Part shown: one piece after another, positions 38,814 through 47,928 of the stretch
Layout of the letters: the number at the start of each line of letters is the position of its first letter
Numbering within the stretch: the first letter of the stretch is position 1
NCBI RefSeq assembly: GCF_024345975.1
Contig: NZ_JAGQCD010000012.1
Coordinates: 34,106-98,105 of the forward strand
Reading direction: 5' to 3'
DNA length: 64,000 nt
From: Cyanobium sp. Cruz-8D1
GTDB taxonomy: Bacteria > Cyanobacteriota > Cyanobacteriia > PCC-6307 > Cyanobiaceae
Translations under genes and position numbers: made by a program
The notes under the pieces: generated by a model
Told to the model about the DNA's origin: nothing
Database searches by the model: none
What the model saw: only the letters and a program-made list of their open reading frames with translations

Positions 38814-40043
38814 TCAGGTGGTGTAGTCGGCGTTGATGCGCACGTACTGATCCGAGAGGTCACAGCCCCAGGCGATGCCGCGGCCCGGGCCCTCCCCGAC
38901 CCGCAGCCGGATCGCCACAGTGTCGTCGTCGAGATAGGAGCCCGCGGCCCGGGCCTTCAGGTAGGCGGAGGCCGCCGGACGATCGAAGGCCAGGGGCTGG
39001 CCCGCCGCCATCAGCTGGTGCTCCCCCAGCCAGAGGGCAACGGCCTGTGGATCAAAATCCACCCCGGCCCGGCCGGCGGCGGCCACAATCCGGCCCCAGT
39101 TAGGGTCGCGCCCATGGATGGCGCACTTCACCAGGGAGGAGCCGGCCACGGTGCGGGCGATGCGGCGGGCGGCCTCGTCGTCGGCACCTCCCTCGACGGC
39201 CACGGCGACCAGGCAGGTGGCCCCTTCGCCGTCGCGGGCCACGGCCCTGGCCAGATGCTGGGCCACGGCCGTGAGGCCTTCCTCCAGGGCTGCATGGTGT
39301 TCCTGGTCCAGGGGGTCTCCGGCCGCGAAGGCCAGAAAGGTGTCGTTGGTGCTGGTGTCCCCGTCGACGGTGATCGCATTGAACGAGCGCTCCACCGCCC
39401 GCTGCACCATCGCCTGCCACAGCTCCGCCGGTACGCCGGCATCGCAGCTGAGGTAGGCCAGCAAGGTGGCCATCGAGGGGTGAATCATTCCGGACCCCTT
39501 GGCCATGCCGCCGATCCGCACCAACCGCCCACCCAGCTCGGCCTCCAGGGCCATCTGCTTGTCGACCAGATCCGTGGTGAGGATCGCCCCGGCCGCAGCG
39601 GCACCGCCTTCGGCAGAGAGGGCCGCCACCAGTGGTCCGAGGCAGGCCAGAAGCGGCTGCATCGGGATCGGCACACCGATCACCCCGGTGGAGCAGATCA
39701 GCAGCTGCTCCTCAGGCAGGCCCAGCCGCTTCGCCAGGGCGGCCGTGGCCTGCAGGCTGTCGCTGCGGCCCCGCTCGCCGGTGCAGGCATTGGCCTGGCC
39801 GGAGTTGGTGAGAACGGCCCTGGCCCTGCCGCCTGTGGCGGCCAGCCGCTCGGCACAGAGGTCGACGCAGGCGGCCCGCACCCGGTTGGTGGTGAAGCTG
39901 CCGGCGCAGACAGCCCCCTCCGGCGCCAGCAACAGGCACAGATCGGGCTTTCCGGAGGGTTTCAGTCCGGCTGTGAGGCCCGCGGCCAGGAAGCCCCTGG
40001 GCGCGGTGATGCCACCGGAGATGGGCTGCCAGGAAGGGGTCAC
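38814..40043 (-). CDS. argJ: bifunctional ornithine acetyltransferase / N-acetylglutamate synthase
   Basis: 409 residues; recycles the acetyl group from acetylornithine to glutamate in arginine synthesis. The start region WQPISGGITAPRGFLAAG, the oxyanion segment LLICSTGVIGVPIP and GGMAKGSGMIHPSMATLLAY are typical. The last contains the self-cleavage Thr (MATLLAY) that splits the precursor into alpha and beta chains. The C-terminal beta chain includes GDTSTNDTFL and HGRDPNWGRIVAAAGRAG. A GTG at 40043 is the only good start that avoids the divergent coaE gene, 9 nt away. Confidence 0.95.
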   Translation of the reverse strand: MTPSWQPISGGITAPRGFLAAGLTAGLKPSGKPDLCLLLAPEGAVCAGSFTTNRVRAACVDLCAERLAATGGRARAVLTNSGQANACTGERGRSDSLQATAALAKRLGLPEEQLLICSTGVIGVPIPMQPLLACLGPLVAALSAEGGAAAAGAILTTDLVDKQMALEAELGGRLVRIGGMAKGSGMIHPSMATLLAYLSCDAGVPAELWQAMVQRAVERSFNAITVDGDTSTNDTFLAFAAGDPLDQEHHAALEEGLTAVAQHLARAVARDGEGATCLVAVAVEGGADDEAARRIARTVAGSSLVKCAIHGRDPNWGRIVAAAGRAGVDFDPQAVALWLGEHQLMAAGQPLAFDRPAASAYLKARAAGSYLDDDTVAIRLRVGEGPGRGIAWGCDLSDQYVRINADYTT

Positions 40044-40052
40044 GGGGACGGG

Positions 40053-40721
40053 GTGCGCGGCGACTCCGAGCCTGACCCAACGCTCGCCATTGATCAAGAC
40101 ACCCCTCTCCACCAGCGGCGCATCGGCCTCACCGGCGGCATCGCCAGCGGCAAAAGCACGGTGGCGACCCTGCTGGAGAGGCGCTTCGGCCTGCCGGTGC
40201 TGGATGCGGACCACTTCGCCCGCGAGGCCCTCGCCCCCGGCAGCCCCGGAGCGAAGGCGGTGCTGGCGCGCTACGGCGAACGGGTGCGGACGCCCGGGAC
40301 TGCAGACCCGAGCCTGGATCGGGCCGCCCTCGGGCGGATCGTGTTCGCCGATGCGGCCGAGCGGGCCTGGCTGGAGGGGCTGGTGCACCCCCAGGTACGG
40401 GCCCGTTTCGCCATCGAGCTGGAACGGCTCCAGGAGCTGCCCGCCGTTGTCCTGATGATCCCGCTGCTGTTTGAGGCGGGACTGGAAACCCTCTGCAGTG
40501 AAGTGTGGCTGGTGGATTGCGACGAGGCCGAGCAGCTCCGACGCCTGATGGCTCGCGACGGACTCGATGCTGGGGAAGCCGCCGCCCGCATGCGCGCCCA
40601 GTGGCCACTAGCAAACAAACGGGCCCTGGCCAATGCGGTGATCGATAACTCCCGGGCCAGCAGCGACCTTCCCGCACAGCTCAGCAACCTGCTCCAGTCC
40701 CCACATCTCGGAACGATCTGA
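40053..40721 (+). CDS. coaE: dephospho-CoA kinase
   Basis: 222 residues; phosphorylates dephospho-CoA to finish CoA synthesis. The P-loop is RRIGLTGGIASGKSTVATLL, followed by the substrate Asp in VLDADHFARE, the lid region and LVDCDEAEQLRRLMARDGL. Started at a GTG; the long open frame upstream lies antisense to argJ and is not coding. It is divergent from argJ, so a shared short intergenic promoter region is likely. Confidence 0.94.
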   Translation: MRGDSEPDPTLAIDQDTPLHQRRIGLTGGIASGKSTVATLLERRFGLPVLDADHFAREALAPGSPGAKAVLARYGERVRTPGTADPSLDRAALGRIVFADAAERAWLEGLVHPQVRARFAIELERLQELPAVVLMIPLLFEAGLETLCSEVWLVDCDEAEQLRRLMARDGLDAGEAAARMRAQWPLANKRALANAVIDNSRASSDLPAQLSNLLQSPHLGTI

Positions 40722-40926
40722 GGATTTCAAGCGACAGGGAACGGGCACGGGTCGCCATCCGCGTGGTGCTCTGGCCGTTGTCCCCTGGCTGATCACTTCA
40801 GGGACGATCGATCACGACAAGAGGCACACAACATCCTCTTGAGGTAAAGATTCTTGCAGAGATCTCCCAGCGTCAACATGAGCACCGAGATTAAGACGAA
40901 AATAGCGACCCTCAGAAATAACTTGA

Positions 40927-42057
40927 ATGTCCCGCACCATTCGTTACTTCGCCACCAACCGCGATCGCGAAAAGCTGGGGCGGGCTTTTGATAAGGATCA
41001 GCGGATCAAGCTGCAGCGCGGTGGTTACCACTGGATCGACACCGAGACCTGCATGTCCCAGTACCTTGGCAGCACCAATCCCTCCAGCATCCCGATTGAG
41101 GCGGTGGTCGCCGGGGCAGAGCGCGAGCAGCTCAGAAACTTCCTCGCCAAACCTTGCATCCGAATGGTGGTGATCGGCATTCACGGCTTCAATGTGCCGC
41201 TGCACGGTGCCATCACCTCCTTTTCCATGCTGGCCGAGCTGCTGAAGCAGCAACTGGCCCAGCAGGGCCGTTCACTACTGATGGGGCCGGAGACCATCGA
41301 CGAAAGCAAGGAACACATCGCCTTCATTGGTTTCTCGTGGCCATCCGATGGCAGCGTGCTGGCCTATCAGTCGGATCGCAACGAAGCCTCCAATTCCGCT
41401 GCCGCACTGGCCAACACCATCGCCACGATCCGGACGGTGAATCCCAACGCCAGTATCGCGATTGTCGCCCACAGCATGGGCAATTACCTCACCTGCCACA
41501 TGCTGGCCAACCTTCTCAATCAGGAGAGCTGGCCGAAGCAAGCCTTCAGCGGCGACGAGGCCGGTGATCGGCTGACGGGCCGCCTGTCACGCCGGGAAAA
41601 CAATGGCGGCGAATCCTTTGTGGATCAGTTCATCATGCTGGCCCCCGATGTGGAACGGCGGGAAGTCACCCAGTGTCTCAACGTGCAGATCGGATCCAAA
41701 GGATTGCACTATCTCGGGCCCTTCCACGATGGGCTCAAGCACCTGGTGGGCCACACCCACCTTTTCTACTCACGCCACGACAACGCTCTTCAGGCTTCGG
41801 TCCTGGAGAAGGAAGCCCTGCGCGAACCGATTGAGAAACTCAAGCAGCGGCTCACGGGCCCCGAGCTGACCAAACGCTGGGAAAGCAGCCTTGGTCTCAA
41901 TCCCCTGCCCTCGCTGGCGCCAGCCAACATGGCGGGGTACAATGCCACCCGCCTGACCAATCGCCCCATCGACCACGGCGATTACTTCGACGCCTCAGCG
42001 ATCATCAGCACCATCGCCGATCTGCTGATCCAACAGCCGAGCACCACGCAACCCTGA
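40927..42057 (+). CDS. alpha/beta-hydrolase, DUF900 type
   Basis: 376 residues. IRMVVIGIHGFNVPLHGAI sits where the oxyanion strand is expected. FIGFSWPSDGSVLAYQSDR is the DUF900 hallmark, and the nucleophile elbow is IAIVAHSMGNYLTCHML (Ser in HSMG). The acid may be Asp in QFIMLAPDVER and the His lies in the HTHLFYSRHDNAL region. No signal peptide. It stands alone with a ~200-nt AT-richer upstream gap holding its promoter. Lipase or esterase activity is plausible; the substrate is unknown. Confidence 0.88.
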   Translation: MSRTIRYFATNRDREKLGRAFDKDQRIKLQRGGYHWIDTETCMSQYLGSTNPSSIPIEAVVAGAEREQLRNFLAKPCIRMVVIGIHGFNVPLHGAITSFSMLAELLKQQLAQQGRSLLMGPETIDESKEHIAFIGFSWPSDGSVLAYQSDRNEASNSAAALANTIATIRTVNPNASIAIVAHSMGNYLTCHMLANLLNQESWPKQAFSGDEAGDRLTGRLSRRENNGGESFVDQFIMLAPDVERREVTQCLNVQIGSKGLHYLGPFHDGLKHLVGHTHLFYSRHDNALQASVLEKEALREPIEKLKQRLTGPELTKRWESSLGLNPLPSLAPANMAGYNATRLTNRPIDHGDYFDASAIISTIADLLIQQPSTTQP

Positions 42058-42075
42058 CCACGGAGGCGGCGCAGA

Positions 42076-43557
42076 TCAGCCCTTCAACTGCTCGCTGAGG
42101 ATCCGGTTGGCCAGCTTGGGGTCGGCGCGGCCGCCGGTGCGCTTCATCAGCTGCCCCACGAAGAAGCCCTGCAGCTTGGTCTTGCCGCCGCGGAAGGCCT
42201 CCACCTCCTCGGGGTGGGCCGCCACCAGCTCCGCCACGATGGCGGCGATCGCCGCCGGGTCGGAGATCATGCCCAGCCCACGGGACTCCACGATCGCAGC
42301 CACGGAACCGCCCTTTTCGAGCAGTTCCGGCAGCAGATCCTTGGCGATCTTGCCGCTGATCGTGCCCGTCTCGATCAGCTGCACCATCTCGGCCAGCTGC
42401 TCGGGCCCCAGGGGCAACTCGGTGATCGACAGCCGGTTGGCGTTGACATGGGCGGCGATGTCACCCGTCACCCAGTTGGCCACGGCCTTGGGGTCGCCGC
42501 CGGCGGCCACCGCCGCCTCGAAGTACTCCGCCATGGCTCGCTCATCGGTGAGCACGCGGGCGTCGTAGATCGAAAGCCCCAGGCTTTCGGCATAGCGGTG
42601 GCGCTTGGCGGCCGGCAGTTCGGGAAGCTCGGCGCGCCAGCTTTCCCGCTGGGCCGGTGTCACCTCGATCGGGCCCAGATCGGGCTCGGGGAAGTAGCGA
42701 TAGTCGCTGGCCCCCTCCTTGCTGCGCATGCTCTTGGTGAGCTGCTTGCCCTCATCCCAGAGGCGCGTTTCCTGCACCACCGGCTCGCCGGTTTCGTAAG
42801 CCTTGATCTGGCGGGCGATCTCGAAATCGATGGCCTTCTGAATCGCTGAGAAGGAGTTCATGTTCTTGATCTCCACCTTCACGCCGAAGGGGGCGTCGGG
42901 CCCGCGGCGCACGGAGATATTGACGTCGCAGCGCAGGGAACCCTCCTGCATGTTGCCGTCGCTGACGCCCAGGTAGCGCATGATGCGGCGGATCTCCGAG
43001 GCGTACTCGGCCGCCTCCCGGCCCGTGCGCAGATCCGGCTTGGAGACGATCTCGGCCAGGGCCACCCCGGCCCGGTTGTAATCCACCAGCGAATGGGTGG
43101 AGCCGGCGAGGCGGTCGCTGCCGGCGTGCACCAACTTGCCGGCGTCCTCCTCCATGTGCAGCCGCTCGATGCCAACTTTTTTGAGATAGGTGTCCTTGCC
43201 CTTCTCGGCCACCTCCACCTCGATCCAGCCGTCCTCGGCGATCGGCTGGTCGTACTGGGAGATCTGGTAGTTCTTGGGCAGGTCGGGATAGAAGTACTGC
43301 TTGCGGTCGAACTTGCTGTGCTCCGCCACCTGCAGGTTGAGGGCCAACGACGCCTTGACCGCGTACTCGAGCACCTTCTGGTTGAGCACCGGCAGGGTGC
43401 CGGGCAGGCCGCACACCACCGGGTCGATGTGGGTGTTGGGATCGTCGCCGAAGCTGGTGGAGGCGCTCGTGAAGATCTTGCTGGCGGTGCCCAGCTGCAC
43501 GTGGGTCTCCAGGCCGATCACAGCCTCCCAGGCAGCCTGTTCCTTTGCTTCAGCCAT
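42076..43557 (-). CDS. gatB: Asp-tRNA(Asn)/Glu-tRNA(Gln) amidotransferase subunit B
   Basis: 493 residues; kinase/transamidase subunit of GatCAB, which makes Gln-tRNA(Gln), needed because cyanobacteria mischarge tRNA(Gln). Typical blocks are VIGLETHVQLGTASKIF, CGLPGTLPVLN, FDRKQYFYPDLPKNYQISQ, MEEDAGK, DYNRAGVALAEIV, GSLRCDVNISVR, KVEIKNMNSF and SKEGASDYRYFPEPDL. The C-terminal YqeY-like tail ends in GFFVGQLMKRTGGRADP. Length is standard. Confidence 0.98.
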   Translation of the reverse strand: MAEAKEQAAWEAVIGLETHVQLGTASKIFTSASTSFGDDPNTHIDPVVCGLPGTLPVLNQKVLEYAVKASLALNLQVAEHSKFDRKQYFYPDLPKNYQISQYDQPIAEDGWIEVEVAEKGKDTYLKKVGIERLHMEEDAGKLVHAGSDRLAGSTHSLVDYNRAGVALAEIVSKPDLRTGREAAEYASEIRRIMRYLGVSDGNMQEGSLRCDVNISVRRGPDAPFGVKVEIKNMNSFSAIQKAIDFEIARQIKAYETGEPVVQETRLWDEGKQLTKSMRSKEGASDYRYFPEPDLGPIEVTPAQRESWRAELPELPAAKRHRYAESLGLSIYDARVLTDERAMAEYFEAAVAAGGDPKAVANWVTGDIAAHVNANRLSITELPLGPEQLAEMVQLIETGTISGKIAKDLLPELLEKGGSVAAIVESRGLGMISDPAAIAAIVAELVAAHPEEVEAFRGGKTKLQGFFVGQLMKRTGGRADPKLANRILSEQLKG

Positions 43558-43667
43558 GGTCGCGAGTCCTGCCGGCGCTGTCGGCCCCCCGCGCTCGGCC
43601 GGAGGCAGTGGGGGCGATCCTAGGCAGCGGCGGGCAGCCGCTTGAATGGGGGCCTTCCGAGCTGGAG

Positions 43668-44843
43668 ATGAGCGCCCTGGCTGGCCCCCCTCCCGACGCC
43701 GAACCCGTCCTGATCCTCGGTGGCGGCCTGATGGGCCTCGCCATCGCCCACCAGCTGGCCCGTCTCGGCCGGACCGTGACCGTGCTCAGCCGCCGCCGCA
43801 GCGAGGCGGCGGGCTTCGTGGCCGCCGGCATGCTGGCGCCGCACGCCGAGGGTCTCAGTGGGCCGATGCTGGCCCTGGGCCAGGCCAGCCTGGAGCGCGT
43901 TCCGGCCTGGGTGGCCCGCATTGAGGCCGACAGCGGCCTCGGCTGCGGCCTGCGCCCCTGCGGCATCGTCGTCCCCTTCACCAGCGCCGCCGAGCGGGAT
44001 GCCTACCCCACCGCCCCCTTTGGCGAGCCCCTCGACCGCGCCGGCCTGGAGCGGGAGCTGCCGGGCCTCGGCCCGGCCTGGCGCTACGGGCTGCTGTTTG
44101 CCCAGGACGGCCAGATCGACAACCGCCGCCGCCTGATGCGCGCCCTGGAGCGGGCCTGCGTCGCGCACGGGGTGCGCTTCGAGGAGGGCACCGAGGTGCT
44201 GGAGCTGCTCACCGGGGACGGCGGGCGCCTGCGGGGGGTGCGGCTGCGCCGGGCGGAAGGGGGCGAGCACACGATCGCCACCAGCACGGCCGTGCTCGCC
44301 TGCGGCGCCTGGAGTGGCCGGCTGCTGCCCTCGCTGCCGGTGCATCCGGTGAAGGGGCAGATGCTGTCGCTTCAGGGCCCCAGGGCCAGCCTGGAGCGGG
44401 TCGTGTTCGGGCCCGGCACCTACCTGGTGCCGCGGCAGGACGGCCTGCTGGTGGTGGGCGCCACCAGCGAACCGCAGGCCGGCTTCGACGACGGCCTCAC
44501 CCCCGAAGGCCAGAAGCAACTGCAGGCGGGCATCGCCGCCCTGCTGCCGGAAGCGGCCCTGTGGCCGCCGATGGAGCGCTGGTGGGGCTTCCGGCCCGGC
44601 ACCCCCGACAACATGCCGCTGCTGGGCCCAGGGCCGATCGAGGGGCTCTGGCTGGCCACGGGCCACCACCGCAACGGCGTGCTGCTGGCGGCCATCACCG
44701 CGGAACTGATCGCCGAGGCGGTCACTGCGGCTGATCAACGCTCCAGGGCGAGCTCCGAACTGCTGGCACCGTTTCGCTGGGACCGGCCGCAGCCTGCAGC
44801 CCCTGGAGCGCATACACCTGCAGGGGCACGGGCCAGCCCTTGA
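43668..44843 (+). CDS. thiO: glycine oxidase-like FAD enzyme, ThiO
   Basis: 391 residues; oxidises glycine to the imine used for the thiazole of thiamine. The FAD-binding Rossmann motif is VLILGGGLMGLAIAHQLARL, followed by AAGMLAPHAEG, an NRRRLMRALERA segment, the second FAD stretch VLACGAWSG, VHPVKGQMLSL and the C-terminal FRPGTPDNMPLLGP and GLWLATGHHRNGVLLA. The ATG at 43668 is preceded directly by GGAG. The last ~40 codons run antisense into the convergent cyclase gene, a 122-nt overlap. The tail after EAVTAAD may be a lineage-specific extension. Confidence 0.92.
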   Translation: MSALAGPPPDAEPVLILGGGLMGLAIAHQLARLGRTVTVLSRRRSEAAGFVAAGMLAPHAEGLSGPMLALGQASLERVPAWVARIEADSGLGCGLRPCGIVVPFTSAAERDAYPTAPFGEPLDRAGLERELPGLGPAWRYGLLFAQDGQIDNRRRLMRALERACVAHGVRFEEGTEVLELLTGDGGRLRGVRLRRAEGGEHTIATSTAVLACGAWSGRLLPSLPVHPVKGQMLSLQGPRASLERVVFGPGTYLVPRQDGLLVVGATSEPQAGFDDGLTPEGQKQLQAGIAALLPEAALWPPMERWWGFRPGTPDNMPLLGPGPIEGLWLATGHHRNGVLLAAITAELIAEAVTAADQRSRASSELLAPFRWDRPQPAAPGAHTPAGARASP

Positions 44844-46621
44844 GGGCGTGGCTGCCCAGCGGCAGCACCGCCAGTTCCCCAGGCAGCAGCTCCAGCAGAT
44901 CGCCGCTGATCAGGATCGGGTGCTCGGGGAACAGTCGCGTCAGTCCCTCCAGGCGGCTGGTCACGTTGACGCTGGCCCCCACCACCGTGAACTCCAGGCG
45001 CTGGGAGGAGCCCAGGTTGCCGGCCATCACCTCACCGAAGTGCAAGCCGATCCCGTGCCGCAGCGGCGGTGCGCCCGCCGCGGCCAGCTCAAGGTTCAGG
45101 GCCTCCAGCCGCTCCTGCATCGCCAGGGCGGCCCGCACCGCGGCCCGGGCCTCCTGGGCATCCCCCCGGCTGCGGGGCACCCCGAACTCCGCCATCACCG
45201 CATCACCGATGAACTTGTCGAGCAGGCCCTCCTGCTCCAGCACCGCCGCGGCCATGGCCTCGAAGTAGCGGTTGAGCAGGGCGAACAGCTCGGTCGGCTC
45301 CAGCACGGCACTCAGGGGTGTGAATCCCACCAGGTCGCTGAACAGCACGGCGCAGCGGGCCCGGCTGCCCACGGCCTGGTTCCACACCGGCCCCGGGCTG
45401 CGCAGGATGTCGCGCAGCAGGGTGGGGGAGATGCGCCGGCTCAGCACCTGGTGCAGGTAGGCCCGCTCCCGGCTCTCCGCCAGCCCCTGGCCCACGGCCC
45501 GCACCCCACCCCCGGCGACGGGGGCCAGCAGCAGGGCGGCCAGGGGCAGACGTATCCATGCCAGGACCCACAGGGCCCAGCCGGCGACCAGAACCGACGC
45601 CCCCAGGAGCAGCACCACCTGCAGGGTGCCGCCGGCACTGGCGGGTCGTCGCAGCAGCACCCCGATCAGCCCAGCCCAGCCCAGCCCAGCCCAGCAACAG
45701 CAGAGCGTCCCCAGCCAGGGGCAGCTGGGTCAGGCCCCGGTTCTGCAGCACGTTGGCGAGGGCCACCGCCTGAATCTCCGTACCGCCCATGGGGCCCACA
45801 GGCGTCTCCTGCAGGTCCCCCAGACCCGGTGCGGTGACGCCGATCAGCACGCTGCGTCCCCGCCAGGTGGCGGCCGGCACCTCCAGCAGCCGCCAGGCCG
45901 GCACCCGGGGCATGGTGCCGGCGGGGCCGGGATAGTCGAGGCCCATCGGTGCCAGCGGCGGCGGCGCCGCACGCGCCAGGAAGGCCATCGACCGGGGCAG
46001 GGGAGGCGGGAACGCGGCCAGCCGGGAGCGGATCCAGTCCTGGCCCGGCACCGCCTCCACCACCCCCCGGGGGGACTGGAGCAGGGTGGTCAGACCGGGG
46101 GCACCCAGCGGGTGGATCGGCAGGCGCAGCCGGCTCTGCTCCAGTCCTCCCTCCTGGCGCACGTCGTAGTGGGCAGCCAGGTGCACCCGCTGGCGCCAGG
46201 GGGCGAGGCTGGCGGCGAAGGCCCGATCATCGGCGGGGCCGAAGCGGCTGGGCTGGCTGTACTCGATATTGAACAGCACCCGGGCGGCCCCCTGCTCCAG
46301 CACATGGGCCGCCAGCCGGGCCTGGAGGGCCCGCGGCCAGGGCCAGGGGCCCATCTGGCGCCACAACGGCGACGCCTGGCGTTCGGCCGGGGCCAGCAGT
46401 TCCCCCAGCTCCAGGGAGTCGGCGTCGATGGCCAGGATCAGCGGATCGGGGGGGACGGGGCGCGGCCCCCGCAGCAGGAAGAAGGCCTGCAGAAGCTGGT
46501 CGTCGAGAAGCCGCGGCCCCTGGCCCAGGGGGGTGAGGGGCGCCCGGTCGAGACCCGCCAGCAGGGGGAGAGCCAGGGCCAGCCACCAGAGCCGGCGCCC
46601 CAGGCCAGGCCAGGGGGGCAT
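44722..46621 (-). pseudogene. CHASE2-class III adenylyl cyclase 1, frame-split at a pentanucleotide repeat
   Basis: Two overlapping frames together give one protein. The upstream frame has a signal anchor and an extracytoplasmic CHASE2 domain (FFLLRGPRPVPPDPLILAID, FNIEYSQPSRFGPADDRAFA, SVLIGVTAPGLGDLQETPVG). It then loses frame in the first of three closely spaced helices. The downstream frame continues the helices and the cyclase domain: CAVLFSDLVGFTPL with metal Asp, LLDKFIGDAVMAEFGVP with purine Lys and second metal Asp, and LEFTVVGASVNVTSRLEG with Thr, Asn and Arg. The Lys/Thr pair fits class IIIb adenylyl cyclases. The frame change falls on five GGCTG units; six or three would fuse the frames. 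It overlaps fecR by one base. Confidence 0.85.
45667..45695. repeat. pentanucleotide repeat (CAGCC)5 plus 4 nt in cyclase 1
   Basis: Five perfect CAGCC units and a partial sixth (cagc). On the coding strand they read GGCTG and encode an alternating Leu-Gly-Trp-Ala pattern at the start of a membrane helix. The number present leaves the two halves of the gene out of frame. Confidence 0.97.
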
Positions 46622-47307
46622 CAGGGGCTGAGCCCGAGTTCCCGTTCGATCACCGGCAGGGTCTGCATCGGCACCTGGAAGCCATTGAGCAGCTCGCTGC
46701 TGCGCCGCCGCTTCCGCACTTCCGCCGCGTCCATGCGGTGGGGGCCCTTCCAGCCCTGGGGCGTGGCCTCCAGGCGCTGGCCACTGGTCAGCCGGTACGC
46801 GGTGCCGTCAGCGGCGCGCACCTCCACGTTCCCCTCCCAGCTCAGGAACAGCACCGTGTCGGCGGTGGCCTCGATGAAGACCGTGGTGCCCTGGATCGAG
46901 GCGGTGCCCACCCGGGTGCGGACCCGCAGGGGCGTGGTGCCCTTCGATCCCGGATCGATCCAGGCGATGATCCGCCCCCGGACCAGGTCGAGCAGGGTCG
47001 GCTCGATCCGCAGCAGGGCGTTGCCCCCCAGCCGGAAGCTGCGCCCATCGGCCAGCAGGATCTGAAGCCTGCCGGGGTTTTCGGTGCGCAGCACGGTGGA
47101 TGGCCCGAGCACCTGGCCCACCAGGGCTGGCCGCTCGGGGGCCGCCTGCGGCCTCACGAACGCCGGGCGGGAGGGCACATCGACCACCCGCGGCACCCGG
47201 GGAGCCGCCGTTCCCCCCGGCAGGACGAAGGCCAGGCTGGACGCCAGCAGGGCCGCCGCCGCCAGGGTCAGCGTTCTGGGATGACGGAGGCTCCTGCGCA
47301 GCGCCAT
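46621..47307 (-). CDS. FecR-domain protein upstream of cyclase 1
   Basis: 228 residues with an N-terminal membrane segment or signal peptide (LTLAAAALLASSLAFVLPGG). The FecR domain is at about residues 75-175: LQILLADGRSFRLGGNALLR, RVRTRVGTASIQGTTVFIEA, VEVRAADGTAYRLTSGQRLE. In iron transport FecR is a periplasmic regulator. Here it is coupled by one base (TGATG) to a CHASE2 cyclase and not to sigma or TonB genes, so a role in presenting a signal to CHASE2 is inferred. Confidence 0.87.
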   Translation of the reverse strand: MALRRSLRHPRTLTLAAAALLASSLAFVLPGGTAAPRVPRVVDVPSRPAFVRPQAAPERPALVGQVLGPSTVLRTENPGRLQILLADGRSFRLGGNALLRIEPTLLDLVRGRIIAWIDPGSKGTTPLRVRTRVGTASIQGTTVFIEATADTVLFLSWEGNVEVRAADGTAYRLTSGQRLEATPQGWKGPHRMDAAEVRKRRRSSELLNGFQVPMQTLPVIERELGLSP

Positions 47308-47341
47308 GGCCCGAGGACGCGAAGGTCCCCAGGATGGCTGC

Positions 47342-47800
47342 TCAGGGCTCGACCCGCCACACCTGGTCGGCGGGCGTCCAGTCGCAGAGCTCGGAGGCCG
47401 CGAACCAGAGGCCGATCTCGAACATGGCCGTTTCCGGCGCATCGGAGCCATGGATGACGTTGCGGCCGATGTTCACGGCCAGATCACCGCGGATGGTGCC
47501 GGGCTCGGCCTCCAGGGGCTTGGTGGCGCCGATCAGCTTGCGGGCACTGGCGATGACGCCATCGCCTTCCCACACCATGGCCACCACCGGCCCGCTGGTG
47601 ATGAAGTCCACCAGACCGGCGAAGAAGGGGCGCTCCCGGTGCACGCCGTAATGGCTTTCGGCCAGTTCGCGGCTGGGCACCAGCTGCTTCAGACCCACCA
47701 GCTTGAATCCCTTGGTCTCAAAGCGGCCGAGGATCTCGCCCACCAGGCCCCGCTGCACCCCGTCGGGCTTGATGGCGAGGAAGGTGCGTTCGGTGGCCAT
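47342..47800 (-). CDS. ndk: nucleoside diphosphate kinase
   Basis: 152 residues; moves phosphate between nucleoside di- and triphosphates. [18 protein letters not shown] at the N-terminus, the phospho-His in [13 protein letters not shown] and EIGLWF near the C-terminus are diagnostic. The ATG giving [14 protein letters not shown] is chosen. It is divergent from speA. A role in feeding GTP/ATP to nearby cyclases need not be invoked. Confidence 0.98.
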   Translation of the reverse strand: MATERTFLAIKPDGVQRGLVGEILGRFETKGFKLVGLKQLVPSRELAESHYGVHRERPFFAGLVDFITSGPVVAMVWEGDGVIASARKLIGATKPLEAEPGTIRGDLAVNIGRNVIHGSDAPETAMFEIGLWFAASELCDWTPADQVWRVEP

Positions 47801-47928
47801 GACAAAGGGAAAGGGGATCGGGCCATCGTCCGCGCTGGGCCTGCCGCTTGGCAAGCGGCCACACCACAGCGGCCCGCCTGGAGCAGCTGACTAGATTCCA
47901 ACGGCAGTGCAGAGCCACCCAGCGCCCC

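Noticed and set aside
38736..40052. Long plus frame leading into coaE
   Set aside because: It is antisense to argJ, whose family signatures are unmistakable.
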